Below are positions 13,001 through 23,700 of a DNA stretch of 64,000 nt, one piece after another (the first letter of the stretch is position 1; the number at the start of each line of letters is the position of its first letter). A program made the position numbers and the translations under genes. The stretch comes from Tetradesmus obliquus (Eukaryota; Chlorophyta; Chlorophyceae; Sphaeropleales; Scenedesmaceae): positions 2,914,001-2,978,000 of the forward strand of contig CP126193.1 in assembly GCA_030272155.1 (NCBI GenBank). Reading direction: 5' to 3'. The notes below the pieces were generated by a model that saw only the letters and a list, made by a program, of their open reading frames with translations, was not told the DNA's origin and made no database searches.

Positions 13001-14001
13001 CAAACAGCTTCGGCAGCCAGTGCAGCCCCTGCAAAGCAGGCACAGCCGCACCCCGTGGCAGCACCACATGTGAGCAGTGCCAGCCTGGGAGCTTCTCTGG
13101 TGATGCTTCAGGCCAATGCAGTGCCTGCCCTGAGCACATGTACGCAATCACTGCCGGCGCAAACAAGTGTGAGAGCTGCGAGAGTGTCATGCAGGGCCTC
13201 TTTGCAAAGATCAGCACGCTGGAGCAGCAGCTGCAGCAGCAGGCGTCCCAGCAGCGCCAGGCAGTTGCAGCAGCAGTGGCCTCTGTCAGGGCCGAGCAGC
13301 AAGCGCAGCTGGCGAGCACCAGCAGCACCAGCAGCCGCAGCAGCAGCATGAGTGACAACACTGTTGCAGTGCAGGCTTCCACAAGTGCAGCTCCCAGAGC
13401 AGCAGCAGTCAGCACTGCAGCATCTGCTCCTGCAGCTCGGCCAACCATGCAGCAGCAAGCACAGGCGGCAGCCGCAGCTGCAGCAGCACAGCCCGCTCCC
13501 ACAGTCAACACATCTGCACCCATGAGGCCAGCAGCAAGTGCAGCGCGTGAAGCGCCAGTAGCAGCACAGGCAACAACGCAGCCCAGCAGCCAGCAGCAGC
13601 AGCAGCCTGCTGCGGCAGTGCGTGCCCACCACCCAAGGATGGCAGCCAGGGGAGGGGTGCAGCAAGCAGTCCTGAATGTGCCCCCTCAAATGGAGCCTGC
13701 AGCAGGCAGCTATGCTGCAGCTGCACGGCAGCAGGCAGCGTTAGCTCCCCCAGCAGGTGCAGTGATAGCTGCTCCAGCAGCGCTCGTCTTGTCCTCGGCA
13801 CCAAGGGCGGCAACGACAGCTACTGCAAGCCCAGCAGCTGCAGTGACACCAGCAGCAGCAGCACAGCGGGCTGATGCATTGAAAGTTGCGCTGCCAGCTG
13901 CTTCCAGGTCAGCATCTGCTGCTGCTGTGCCAGCAGCTGCCGGTCAGCTGGTTGCAGCAGCAGCAGCATCCAGCAGGCCTGCTGCAGCACTCCCCAAATG
14001 A
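9538..14001 (+). CDS. Secreted cysteine-repeat protein with lectin-like N domain and proline-rich linker
   Basis: A 1041-residue secreted or wall-associated protein. Exons: 9538-9622, 9877-9939, 10277-11071, 11283-11408, 11692-12222, 12476-14001; all internal junctions are phase 1 and sum to whole codons. Residues 1-22 are a clear signal peptide (MARRAWAAALLLVACLCVA). Residues 50-270 hold a Cys-containing beta-type domain (CPAGTYVTAFTG, VSVMCSDGS, ITSFGVICG) that vaguely resembles jacalin-like lectins, and a DKHDKHDKHD repeat. A proline-rich linker follows (PPSPPPSPSPAPVPPP), typical of hydroxyproline-rich algal wall proteins. Residues 316-768 carry about 28 repeats of roughly 16 residues (C-x-P/A-G-T/S-Y/F), of the GCC2/GCC3, TNFR-like type. 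A short coiled coil (TLEQQLQQQ) and an Ala/Gln-rich tail end the protein. The ligand is unknown, and no C-terminal membrane anchor is visible. Confidence 0.85.
10022..10080 (+). repeat. CAG microsatellite in an intron
   Basis: About 18 CAG triplets, slightly interrupted by CAGAAG, lie in the second intron of the secreted protein gene. Here CAG is on the sense strand and about 200 bases from the acceptor. That breaks the usual rule in this window that intronic runs read CTG. Confidence 0.85.
12673..12960 (+). repeat. 144-bp coding tandem repeat
   Basis: Two nearly identical 144-base units (48 codons, three cysteine repeats) lie in the last exon of the secreted protein gene. Long stretches around GCAAGGAGTGCCCTGCAGG and GCAAGGCGGGAAGTTACGC match almost exactly. 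This indicates recent duplication or gene conversion in frame. Confidence 0.85.
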
Positions 14002-15550
14002 TACAGCTGCAGGCAGCCAGCTGGTCATTGAGGCAGTTTCTTGCAGACACTGCTTGGTTGCATGACTCAGGATGCATTGCAGCTGCAGATTGTGTGCTAC
14101 ACTGTGTGACCGGCCGCATTGTTTATGCATAACACATGTTGCTCCACCCCAGCATTAGGTAGCGTCAATTGGGCGATACGCCTCGTTGTAGGGACCGCTA
14201 TGTTGTGATCACTAAGCGATTTTCCATCATTTTGGCTGCGTCTGTTGGATTCAGTCAGCGGCAGGTGTCAAATTTGCTGCCACGTTGGTCTGTGGCCCTT
14301 AAATGACATGCGGTCTGCACCTCTACATCAGGTCAGGCCGAAACTATCCAGGCAGCAAGCAGCGTGCTGCTGCTGGCTGTAGCTTGCCACACCCAACGCA
14401 TCTAGCCTTGCCGGCGCGAACGATACTTGATTGCATAACTCTGGCAAGTAGCTTACTTCAGTCTCCTTTTGGCCGTTGGCTTGCCAGCTGGCCATGCAGG
14501 TTTCAACAGCTGCAGCAGCCTTGGCAGTAGCCATGCCACGGGTTGAGCTAGCGTGTTGTGTAGGGGTGGTGTAGGGCTCTGTAGGAGGATTTGTGGATGC
14601 CAGCACTGGGGCATTGTAGGGTTTGAGTAGTGCTGGACAAAAGTGTATGTTATGATCAGCCGGCAGTGTATGCGTGGTGATTGATCATCAATGAGTCATG
14701 CACGTTGCTGCCGCAGTGATGGTGGCTTGAGTTCAACGCCCGACGTGGTCAGTCACCACAGCGCTCAGCAAGGATAGGTTTGTGGCCCTTTGACCTGCAG
14801 TATGTTCTACAGCGTGCCACCGATAGTGTCGCCTAGGTGAAGCAGCATGGTAGCACTGCGCAATGCATGAGAGTAGGTCTGGGTGTGTTACATGCATGTG
14901 CCAGCGGCAGCAAGTGCATGTTTGACCCACGTTTCACCGAGTGAAAGACAGGGCAGGCCAGCTGTCATGGACCACACATTTGTAGAGCTGAAGACAGCAG
15001 GGACAGATCCAGGTGCTCTCTGTTTGCATTTCCTGGTATGACTTCAACTCCGGTTGAGTGGCATCACGCGCAATTGCATTTGTATGCAGCATGCACATCA
15101 CATAACACACTCATGACTGATCAGTTGTACACAGTGCTGATCTGTTGTTGCATGCTTGCAGATAGGTCAAACAGCCATCTATGGTAACAAGCTGGTTCAA
15201 CGATACCATTTGCGCAGCACACTGGGCATGTTTGTTTCTGCTACAGCTGGCTGTGTGGCTATTTGAACTTCCAACAAGTGAGTTTGTGAACTGCTGCCAG
15301 GTACAGCAAACGCTGAGCCCAGGTACACTAGTCGAACGCTGTGAGACCTGGAGCAGGACAACTCACTGCAGGTTTCACAGAAAACCCATGCTTGCCAAAC
15401 TAGATGACCTGCAGCCCCCGGGGTACAGTGCTGGGGTTTGCGAAACACCTGCTTGCCGCTTCAAGAGCAACCCAGGCAAGCCATCAAGTTTCTAATATAC
15501 ATGTTTAGATTGAGTCAGCTAAGCTCGTTGTGACACTAGGGCTAACAGCA
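14002..15550. other. Intergenic spacer
   Basis: This region holds the 3' UTR of the secreted protein gene and the upstream region of the PAC1 gene. AT content is higher than in the genes. I see no coding family, RNA gene or clear poly(A) signal. Confidence 0.5.
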
Positions 15551-16361
15551 ATGGATATCTTTGAATACAACGAAGGTGGGAAATCGGGCACCGCATTCTG
15601 GACGTGTGCAGCCGCAAGCAAAGAATGCGGAATCTAGATACCTTGTATTGAGTTCTTGGTATCCTTGTATGACATGATCGCGCGTCTTGGCAGCGCAACA
15701 GAACTTCTCGTTATGCAGTACTGCTGCTGCCACTGCTACTGCTACGCCTGCATGTTGCTTTGCCATCCACTAGGCTTGCACCTCCCATCCATTCAGCTTG
15801 CACAAACTGATACTTCTTGCTTTGCATATGCAGTGCGGTGGCCGACACGTGCCCTGCAGCAGGAGGAAGAGGAGCAAGCAGTAGGCAGCGCAGAGCAGCA
15901 CCTGCAACCACCTGTCATCGAGGTTTGTGCCACGTGTGCAGGTTGCTGCTGCATGACTTGTACTCGCGGCTGCTTGCCTGACAATAACTATTCGCTTGCA
16001 CAACTCATGTCCTGCAGTGGGTCGCTGGTGCAGAGCCTGTAGGGAAGCCACAACTGCTGGTGAGTGCAAGGGCAAACAACCACTGTTGTTTTATGCGGTG
16101 CTCCACTTCCACACAAGCTGTGCATGATAACTTTCTGCGTGTCAAGCAGAGCTGAAAACAGCGGTATGCGGGCTGTAATCCAGAGGCGCTGTGCCAGCCA
16201 CGCAGCGCTAGCACAAGCTCTGCAGCCGCACTTGACGCACCGACACCTGCTGCAGCCTCACCTTGCTAGGCACGCATGTCCACATGCTTGCTGCGTGTGC
16301 AATTTGCAGCGTGCTGCATCAGTGATTTAAGTCTGGTTTAAGTCGCCTCTTACTCCACTGC

Positions 16362-16408
<47 letters not shown>

Positions 16409-16732
16409 CAAACCACTCAGGTGGTGGCCATGAGCGCTGCCAGCTGCGCTCTGCTGGAGTCGTGCCTGGCAGCTGCAGGAGTGCAGGTGGGGCAGCAGCA
16501 GCACTTGCCATGCAGCACAGCAGCAGCCGCAATCATCCATGCGTCGAGCTTGCAACATCACCGCATTGAGCAGCTGTGCAGCACCAGGCGTAATGCTGCA
16601 ACTTGGCATTCAGTGCCAGCACTAGTAACGAGTGTGGTGTTTTTTTGTTGAGCTGGGTGAATCATTTAGGCAGGCCTATCCACTGGATGGTATGTCCATG
16701 CATCCACCCTTACCAAACACATATGCACTGCC

Positions 16733-16791
<59 letters not shown>

Positions 16792-17832
16792 ATCTCAGGA
16801 GGTGGCCACGGTACACAGCCAGAGCAGCAGCACCGCACATGCTGACGACGACAGCACAGCGCGTAGCAGCGCAGCAGCAGGAGCAGCAGCAGCAGCATCT
16901 GCCAGCCTCTACAGCACACAGCTTGACCAGACACAGGTGCTGGTGTGCTGCTGCAGCAAGCCACTGGCCCCTGAGGCAGCGCCTGCATGGGCGCGAGGGC
17001 TGCTGCAGCAGCTGCAGCCGCAGCGCCTGCTGCTGCTGGGGTCGATGCAGGTGGGATGCATTTTGGAACAGCTTGTGGAATACGCTGCGCAGCACTGTTG
17101 CTGGACAGCCTGTACACTGCTATCGCATTGCGGCAGGCTGGCCGTTGGCCTGTGCTGATGTGGTAGCTCAGGCTGTGCCACTGTGTTGGCAGGGCATTTC
17201 GCTCAATACACACAACATGTTGCACAGCTGCTGCTGCATCAGAGCCAGCCGCCCCGTGCACCATAGAAGGCAGTGCAGTGGTGCTGCTGCAGGGCTACTC
17301 TTGGTGTGTGAGCATGGTAGAAGGCAGCAGCCTGCAGCCACAGCGTCTGATTGCTTGCCAACGGCCTTGATTGCTGCGCTTGTTGCAAGCTGTGTGTCAC
17401 TGCTGGTCTCTGCTCTGCTGCGCCGTGCAGGCTGAGCAGTATCGTGGCGAAGCAGACCCGTCACAGGAGTTCCTGGCATTCCTGCTGCAGTCATCCAGCG
17501 CACGGCAGCCAGCAGCAGCAGCAGCAGCGCCGTACCTGCCCAGTGGCAGCGTGGTGTCTGGCCTGCCTGCTGCATTGATCAGCCAAGCAGAGCTCCGGGG
17601 TGTTCCTGCAGAGCTGCTTGTGGTGGTTGAGTCGGTGCCTGCGCTTGTGCCTGCCACCCTGCACGAGCTGTCAGCGCTGATCAGCGCTGCCTTGAAGGGT
17701 GCAGGAGGAAGCGCTGATGCAAGTGCTGCTGGTGGTGCAGCACTGCTGCGGCTACAGCAGGAGGCTGTGCTGGGTGCTGCACGGGCAAAGCTGCAGCAGG
17801 GCAGCTGCAGGCCGTCATCAGTCTATTCTTGA
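15551..17832 (+). CDS. PSMG1: Proteasome assembly chaperone 1
   Basis: PAC1 pairs with PAC2 and helps assemble the alpha ring of the 20S proteasome. Exons: 15551-15575, 15834-15922, 16018-16059, 16421-16486, 16799-17050, 17431-17832. They sum to 292 codons, giving 291 residues against 288 in human PSMG1. The C-terminal half is the strongest evidence: EFLAFLLQSS, a P-rich spacer, then GLPAALISQAELRGVPAEL, which corresponds to the GLPAALLSY..V..IPAVLY signature, and a C-terminus ending in VYS, near the family's short aromatic tail. The mid segment LLVVAMSAASCALLESCLA fits the first beta-alpha unit. The Ala/Ser-rich insert before YSTQLDQTQVLVCC is specific to this sequence. The 25-base first exon, coding MDIFEYNE, is the least certain part. 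CTG runs sit in the two introns before exons four and five. Confidence 0.8.
16363..16407 (+). repeat. CTG run before a PAC1 acceptor
   Basis: Fifteen CTG triplets on the sense strand end 13 bases before the acceptor at 16420. They are placed as a polypyrimidine-like tract. Confidence 0.9.
16734..16790 (+). repeat. CTG run before a PAC1 acceptor
   Basis: Nineteen CTG triplets on the sense strand run to within eight bases of the acceptor at 16798. Confidence 0.9.
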
Positions 17833-18512
17833 GCAAGCATGCCAGGAACTCCTGTGATGGGTCTGCTGGTTGCCTCCTGGAGGCACAACAGGGCCTGCTG
17901 TGGGAGCTGCAGGCGCAGCTGTGCACAGCTGGCAGTCATGTCGTCTACATGAATCTTTGACCAGTGTTTGGTTCGTGCACGTGCTGCACATGCAGTGGTG
18001 GCTACACCTGGCTGTGGGTTGTGGCCTTGGGTGTCACTGGCCTGGCTGAGGCTGAGGTGGCAGGGTTATGATAGTGGTACAGAGGCTCGTGCTTTGCTGT
18101 GTGTTGTTCAATGAAACATTATTCGATTTAGGTTTGAGTGTTGGTTTTATCTACTGATCAAGGACGAAGCGCAACTTCTATTGCAATTTATGTTGATTTG
18201 TGACAGGCAGGCACCCAGGCATTGCTCCTGGCACACTGCAGCGACGCTTACTCACAGAAACAGTATTCTGATAATCACATCAGCAGAAAGCAGGACATCG
18301 ACGTTTTCAGGCGCCCTGAGCATCTTGCGAATCCATGTCAGCTTTCACCAGACCCCGCCACTGACACCAGGCCCTGGCAGACAAATCAAATTGCGCCCGG
18401 AGGTTGATCATTACCATCTAAGGGATTTTCTTGTTGCGAAAGCGCACCCCACCTATTACGACAGAACACGGTGCAGGGGCAACCTCTTCAATTGCATGCT
18501 CCCGCCTCATTG
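17833..18512. other. Spacer between PAC1 and the MIOX-like gene
   Basis: This is the 3' flank of the PAC1 gene and the presumed promoter of the next gene. Nothing else is recognised. Confidence 0.5.
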
Positions 18513-20721
18513 ATGCGTCGGTGCTACAGCTACTGCGACCTAGCATCAGTCCGGCACCTGGAGGCTGGACGCCCAGGTGCGCCTGCGAGCCAGCAGCAGA
18601 CAGGACAGCAGCACTCAACAGCAAGCTCACCACACCCTGTGTTGCCTCTGCGTGTCTATCTGCTTGCAGAGCACGCGCGCTGTGATAGCTCCAGGTGGGT
18701 GCTGTGTGCCTGCAAGACTGTGGTGAGGTGGCAGCTTGCTGCTGCTGCTTGCTGTTCTGGCTGAGGTGCCCACAAGACGCAGCCTTGTATAGTTTGCACT
18801 GATCCTCTCTACAGCAGCTGTGCATACGTCGTATCCTGGATTTCAAAGATGAGTTGCAAGTGTCTGCTTCAAAGAACAAGCGATGATGGGCTCTGTTTGT
18901 TCACGGCAGCATGAAACTGTGATGTGGAAGATATGCTGCTCTCATCACTAGTGCTTTTCCCGGCGATTGTTCTGCACTTTCTTGCAATGTTGCCTTCACA
19001 TCCCAAAACACAAATTGGTGTGGGCGATGTGTAGCTGCTGGCTACGGTGTGGCGTCCTGCTGACATCAAGTGCTGCAGCAGCAATCTTCAACCCTACCAC
19101 GATCATCCTACTACTGCACTGCACGCATTCAGCAGCACCTGTCCTATCAAGCACACGCCTCAATCATACCTGATCATAATGGTGCATGGCGCTGTGGCTG
19201 GCAAGTGCATGCTGAAGGGTGGTCTCACTTCCTGCTGCCTCTGCTGCTATTGCGTTTTCTGTTGTTGCATCACCCTTGATGCGGCCTGTTGCGATCGCAG
19301 TGATAGTGATTCCTACGAAGACCTTAAGCCCCTGAAGCGCAGCAGAAGTGACCAGTCACTCTCACAAACAGCGCAGCTTGCAGCAGCAGCAGCAGCGGCT
19401 GCGGCAGGCGGCGGCAGTGGCGGCGATGCCTATACACACACCGGCCTGAGCGCTGCACACCGCCAGCAGCAGCAGCATGGTGAGGGGCCGTTTGCAGGAA
19501 ACAGCAGCGGCAGCAGCTTCGGCCTGCACCACAGCACTGCACACTACTCTCTGGGGCAGCTCAGCCAGCTCTCTAAAGTGCAGCGCTTTCCCTCACTGCC
19601 TGTGGTGCTGAGTGATGTGGGCAGCAGCTGTGCCAGCCTCTTGAGCCTGGACATGGAAACAGCAGAAGCAGCAAGAGGATCTGCCGGCCCCGCATCAGCA
19701 GCAGCGCCTGCAGCACAGCTGCTGCTGGACGGCGCAAGCGGCAGCCCCAACCGCAGCAGCACAGCAGCAGCAGCAGCTGCGCCCTCGCCGCTGCCGCTGT
19801 CGCCGAGCGACACGGCGCTGCTGCTGCGCAGCTTCCACAACAAGCGCAGCTGCACACAAACCTGGACCGCACAGCATCAGACGGCAGCATGAGCTCAGCG
19901 GGCGGTTATATGGCTTCGCTGCAGCAGCTGGTGCCACCGCTACCGGCATACAGCCCGCCGCCGCTGTTCTCCCCGGGTCCGCTGTTGCCTCGTGAGGGCA
20001 GCGTGGGCTCTGGGAGCCTACTGCCGCTTGGCTTTGGCTATGGCTTGCGAGGGGGCGGCATCCAGTCGCAAAAGGCAGCTGGGTTCCAGGCTCCGGTTGC
20101 GGCTGCGGGCGGTGGTGCAGCGCAGGGCGGCAGCGGCTTGGCAGCAGGATATGGGCATCTGCGGGGCTTTGTGACGATTGGGAGTGTAGATAGCGTGGAC
20201 AGCATTACAAGTGTGGAGGCAGGGGAGCACTTCATGCGGATGGGAGGGTACGGCAGAGCAGCAGGGACGGAGTCGCCGGCCACACCCACTGCTGCTGCTG
20301 CTGCCGCACAGAGTGGCGTGGCGGCAGGCGGCAGCAGCGGCACTGCAGATGCAGCAAGGCTTGCAGGACAGCAGCAGCAGCAGCAGAGGCAGCAGCAGCA
20401 GCTGGACGACCAGCAGTCGTCACAGCAGCTGCACCAGCAGCTGCAGCAGATGCAGGATCAGATATCTGCCGGGCCGTGTTTCAGTGTACTAGGCAGCCCG
20501 GTCAGCAGCACAGGAGGTACTGGCGCTGGCAGCAGCAACCCCTCGCCGCTACCACCGCCTGCGCCAAGCGCCAGGGCTGCAGGGCTGCCACGGCCACCAA
20601 GCAGCAACAGCTTGACGGGAAGGTTTGGGTCCGGCAATGTCGCTGCTGCAGTTGCTGCAGCGGCAGCAGCAGCCGCAGGGCCCCGGCAGCAACCGCAAGC
20701 AGCAGCCGCAGGGCCACAGGC

Positions 20722-20757
<36 letters not shown>

Positions 20758-23700
20758 GCCACTGTCGCGGCTGGACTCGCAGAAGAGTGGACTTGACGGG
20801 CCCACTGTGGAGCTGCAGGCAATGGGCTCCATGCTTGGCTGCGAGGGCGAGCAGTGGCTGATGCTTGAGGGCTCATCGGGAGTTATCGGGCCCAGCCCCA
20901 CACCCAACAGCGCCGCACTGCAGCACACTGCTGCTGCTGCTGCTGCTGCTGGTGGTGGTGTGGTTGGTGCTGGCGGAGGTGCAGGAGCTACTCCAGATGC
21001 AGCGACAGTGGCAGCAGCACATGCAGCTGGAGCAGCGGCAGCAGCAGCGCTGAGGGCAGCTGCGGCTACAGCCGGCATGCCGGGTGGCGGCAGCAGCAGC
21101 AGTGCTGCTGTGGCTGTGCGGCAGGCTGCTGCCGTTCCTGCAAGCACCACGTCAGCGGCTCTGCTGGCACCCAGCAGCCACACGTTTGGCTTTGGTGCTG
21201 CGTCAGCAGCAGCTGCCTCCAAGCTCAACTTTTTCGGCACCGGGGGCGCTGCTGTTGCAGGCGCAGCAGCAGCTAGGGCTGCCTTTGCGCCGTTCCCGCA
21301 GCAGCAGCAGCAGCAGCAGCCTGGTATGCATCCGCAGCTGTCAATACCTTCAGTGTTTGCGAGCAGCAGTGCTGCCGGCGGCAGGCCAACAGTGTCTGCA
21401 TTTGCAGCACAGTGCCATGCAAGCGCAGGAGGGGCTCACACAGCAGTGGGGCCAGCCGCGATCCAGTCAGCGCCCATACCAGCTGTGCGTGAGTATGCGC
21501 GGGGCGCCAGCACGTGGCGGCAGCAGCAGCAGCACGTTGGGCAGCAGCCAGCAGCGCAGCAGTCGGACGGCGCCGGCAACAACCTGTATGGAGGTGAGGC
21601 GAGCTGCGTGGGATGTAGAGTGTAAGCTGCAGGTGGTTCTGGGTGGCTGGCTGCTGGCTGTGCTGCTCAAGCTATGTTGTGTTTGCAGTCTATAGCAGCG
21701 GCTCGCTGCTGCTTGTTTGTGCACGCCTTGCCGTGCCAGCGTCTGCCGTTGCATGCCCTCATGTCTGTGCTGCAGCCCTGTACATGCTCGCCAGCCACAC
21801 CTGCATCATGCCCTCTGGTCTGCCTCTCATATCCTGTAACACATCCACCTGCTGATAGGCAATGCAGCACCCAATTATCATGTGCATCCGCCGTTGTACC
21901 TCACTTGCTCACATTGCTCAACTTTACATGCAACTTCTGCTGCTGCAGCCGCAAGCAGCGGCGTGCCCGGCTGGTCCTTCAGCCGCCGGCCAGCCTCGTT
22001 TGACTGTGCGCGCCCGGGCGGCGGCTCATCACGGCGGCGCGGCAGCCTGGAGATGAACATGCCCTGGCGGGCCAAGCTGGACGCGGTCATTGCACAGGTG
22101 CGATTTGCTGAGGCTTTTGTGTTGTATTGCTGCAGCTGCTGCCTTGTAGGTTGCTGCAACGTACACCACGGTTTGGTGTGCTTCAGGGTGTGTGGGATCC
22201 GTGAGCTGCTGTTCCGTCAGCTGCAGGTTGCAGGTTTGGCGTGCTGAGGGTTTTGGAATGGATTGTTGCTGCAACTGCCGTGTGGCAGATGTTTCCGGCG
22301 CGGCGTGCCGCATATTGGCATGGAGGATGCGCAGCAATGCTTCACACCTGCCCCATTCTGAGCGTGTGCAGGACGGCCATGCTGCAGACCGGGAAGACCT
22401 CATGTACAAATTGAGGAGTGCATGTTTTTATCCCTGCTGCTGCTGCTGCTGCTGGCTGCAGGTCGCGTCAGAGGCGCTGGACTCAGGCACGCCCCCTGCA
22501 GGCTCGCCGCACTCGCTGCGCAGCATGGCCACAGAGGTCTCAGAGGAGGAGGGCGGCAGCAGGTGCGCGGCGCGGCATGCAAAACAGCAGTTTTAAGAGA
22601 GAGCGCCTGCAGTGTGTTTGTGTGTGTGCCGAGGGCAGCAGGAGAGAGATGGCAGCGGGGTACAGCTGCAGCAGGGGGTGGTTTATTTTCCACTGTTGTG
22701 GCGCAGTGGTTACGAGCCTTACCAGTGGCTGCTGCCAGACGAGGCTATGTCGATAGAGGCAGCCTCCCGGCGCACCCCAGCCTGTCTGCTCTGTTGCTGC
22801 TCTCCCTCATCATCTGCTGAGCTATGCTTGGCACTTCTGTGCTTCTGTGCTCTGCGTGCGCTGTACAAAACGCTCCAGCTTTGGCCACAGCCTCAATGTT
22901 GGATGCATTGCCTTCGATTCTTATCAGCCGACAACAATGTTGGTTGCTTGTGATGTGCAGGCAAGGCAGCGGCACGCTCATGATGGAGCAAGTGGAGCCT
23001 TTCAGTGTCGAGGCGGGCGACCCCTTTGAGACAGACGCCATGGCTTCAGCGCTGCAGGTCAACAGGGCCGGCAGTGGTTGGAATGCACAGCCTGGCCACG
23101 CGCTGCTGCGGCAGCAGCACCCCTCAGGCCTAGATCTGCTTCTGCCGCTGCCAGAACATGTGGCGCAGGCAGACAGCAGTGGCCCTGTGGTGGGGCTAGC
23201 TGATTTGGGTCATGCCAGGGGCAGCAGCAAAGGCAGCGGCAGCAGCCTTGTGAGTGATGGTGCGGCGCATCATGCTGCTGCTGCTGCGCCGTTCCCGCAC
23301 ATGCTGCTCAGCCGCAGCAGCATCAGTGAGACGGACGGCAGCAGGCGCGCGAGCAGCAGCAGCAGTAGCAGCAGCGGCGCGAGCGTGGCGTTAGACCACG
23401 GCCTGCCTGGCAGCACGAACATTGGCGGGTACATTGGCGGCAATGATGCGCTGGGTACTGCAGATGCGGCTGAGGACAGCGAGCAGTACAACAGGCAGTA
23501 CGGGCAGCAGTCGTACGGGCTGGAAGTAGATGGGGCGCTGGCGCTGCAGAGTGTGCGGAACTCCACAGAGCAGCTAGCAGGGATGGGTGGAGGTGCAGCT
23601 GGCGGCAGCAGCGGCAGGCTGTCGCAGCAGGGGCACTACCACAGCAAGCACCATGGCAGCAGGCTGGGGTTGACGGAGCAGCAGCAGCACGAGCTTGCGC

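Noticed and set aside
16064-16330. Extra PAC1 exon (AENSGMRAVIQRRC...)
   Set aside because: It needs a different phase from the strong donor at 16060; skipping it gives a full-length protein matching the family size.
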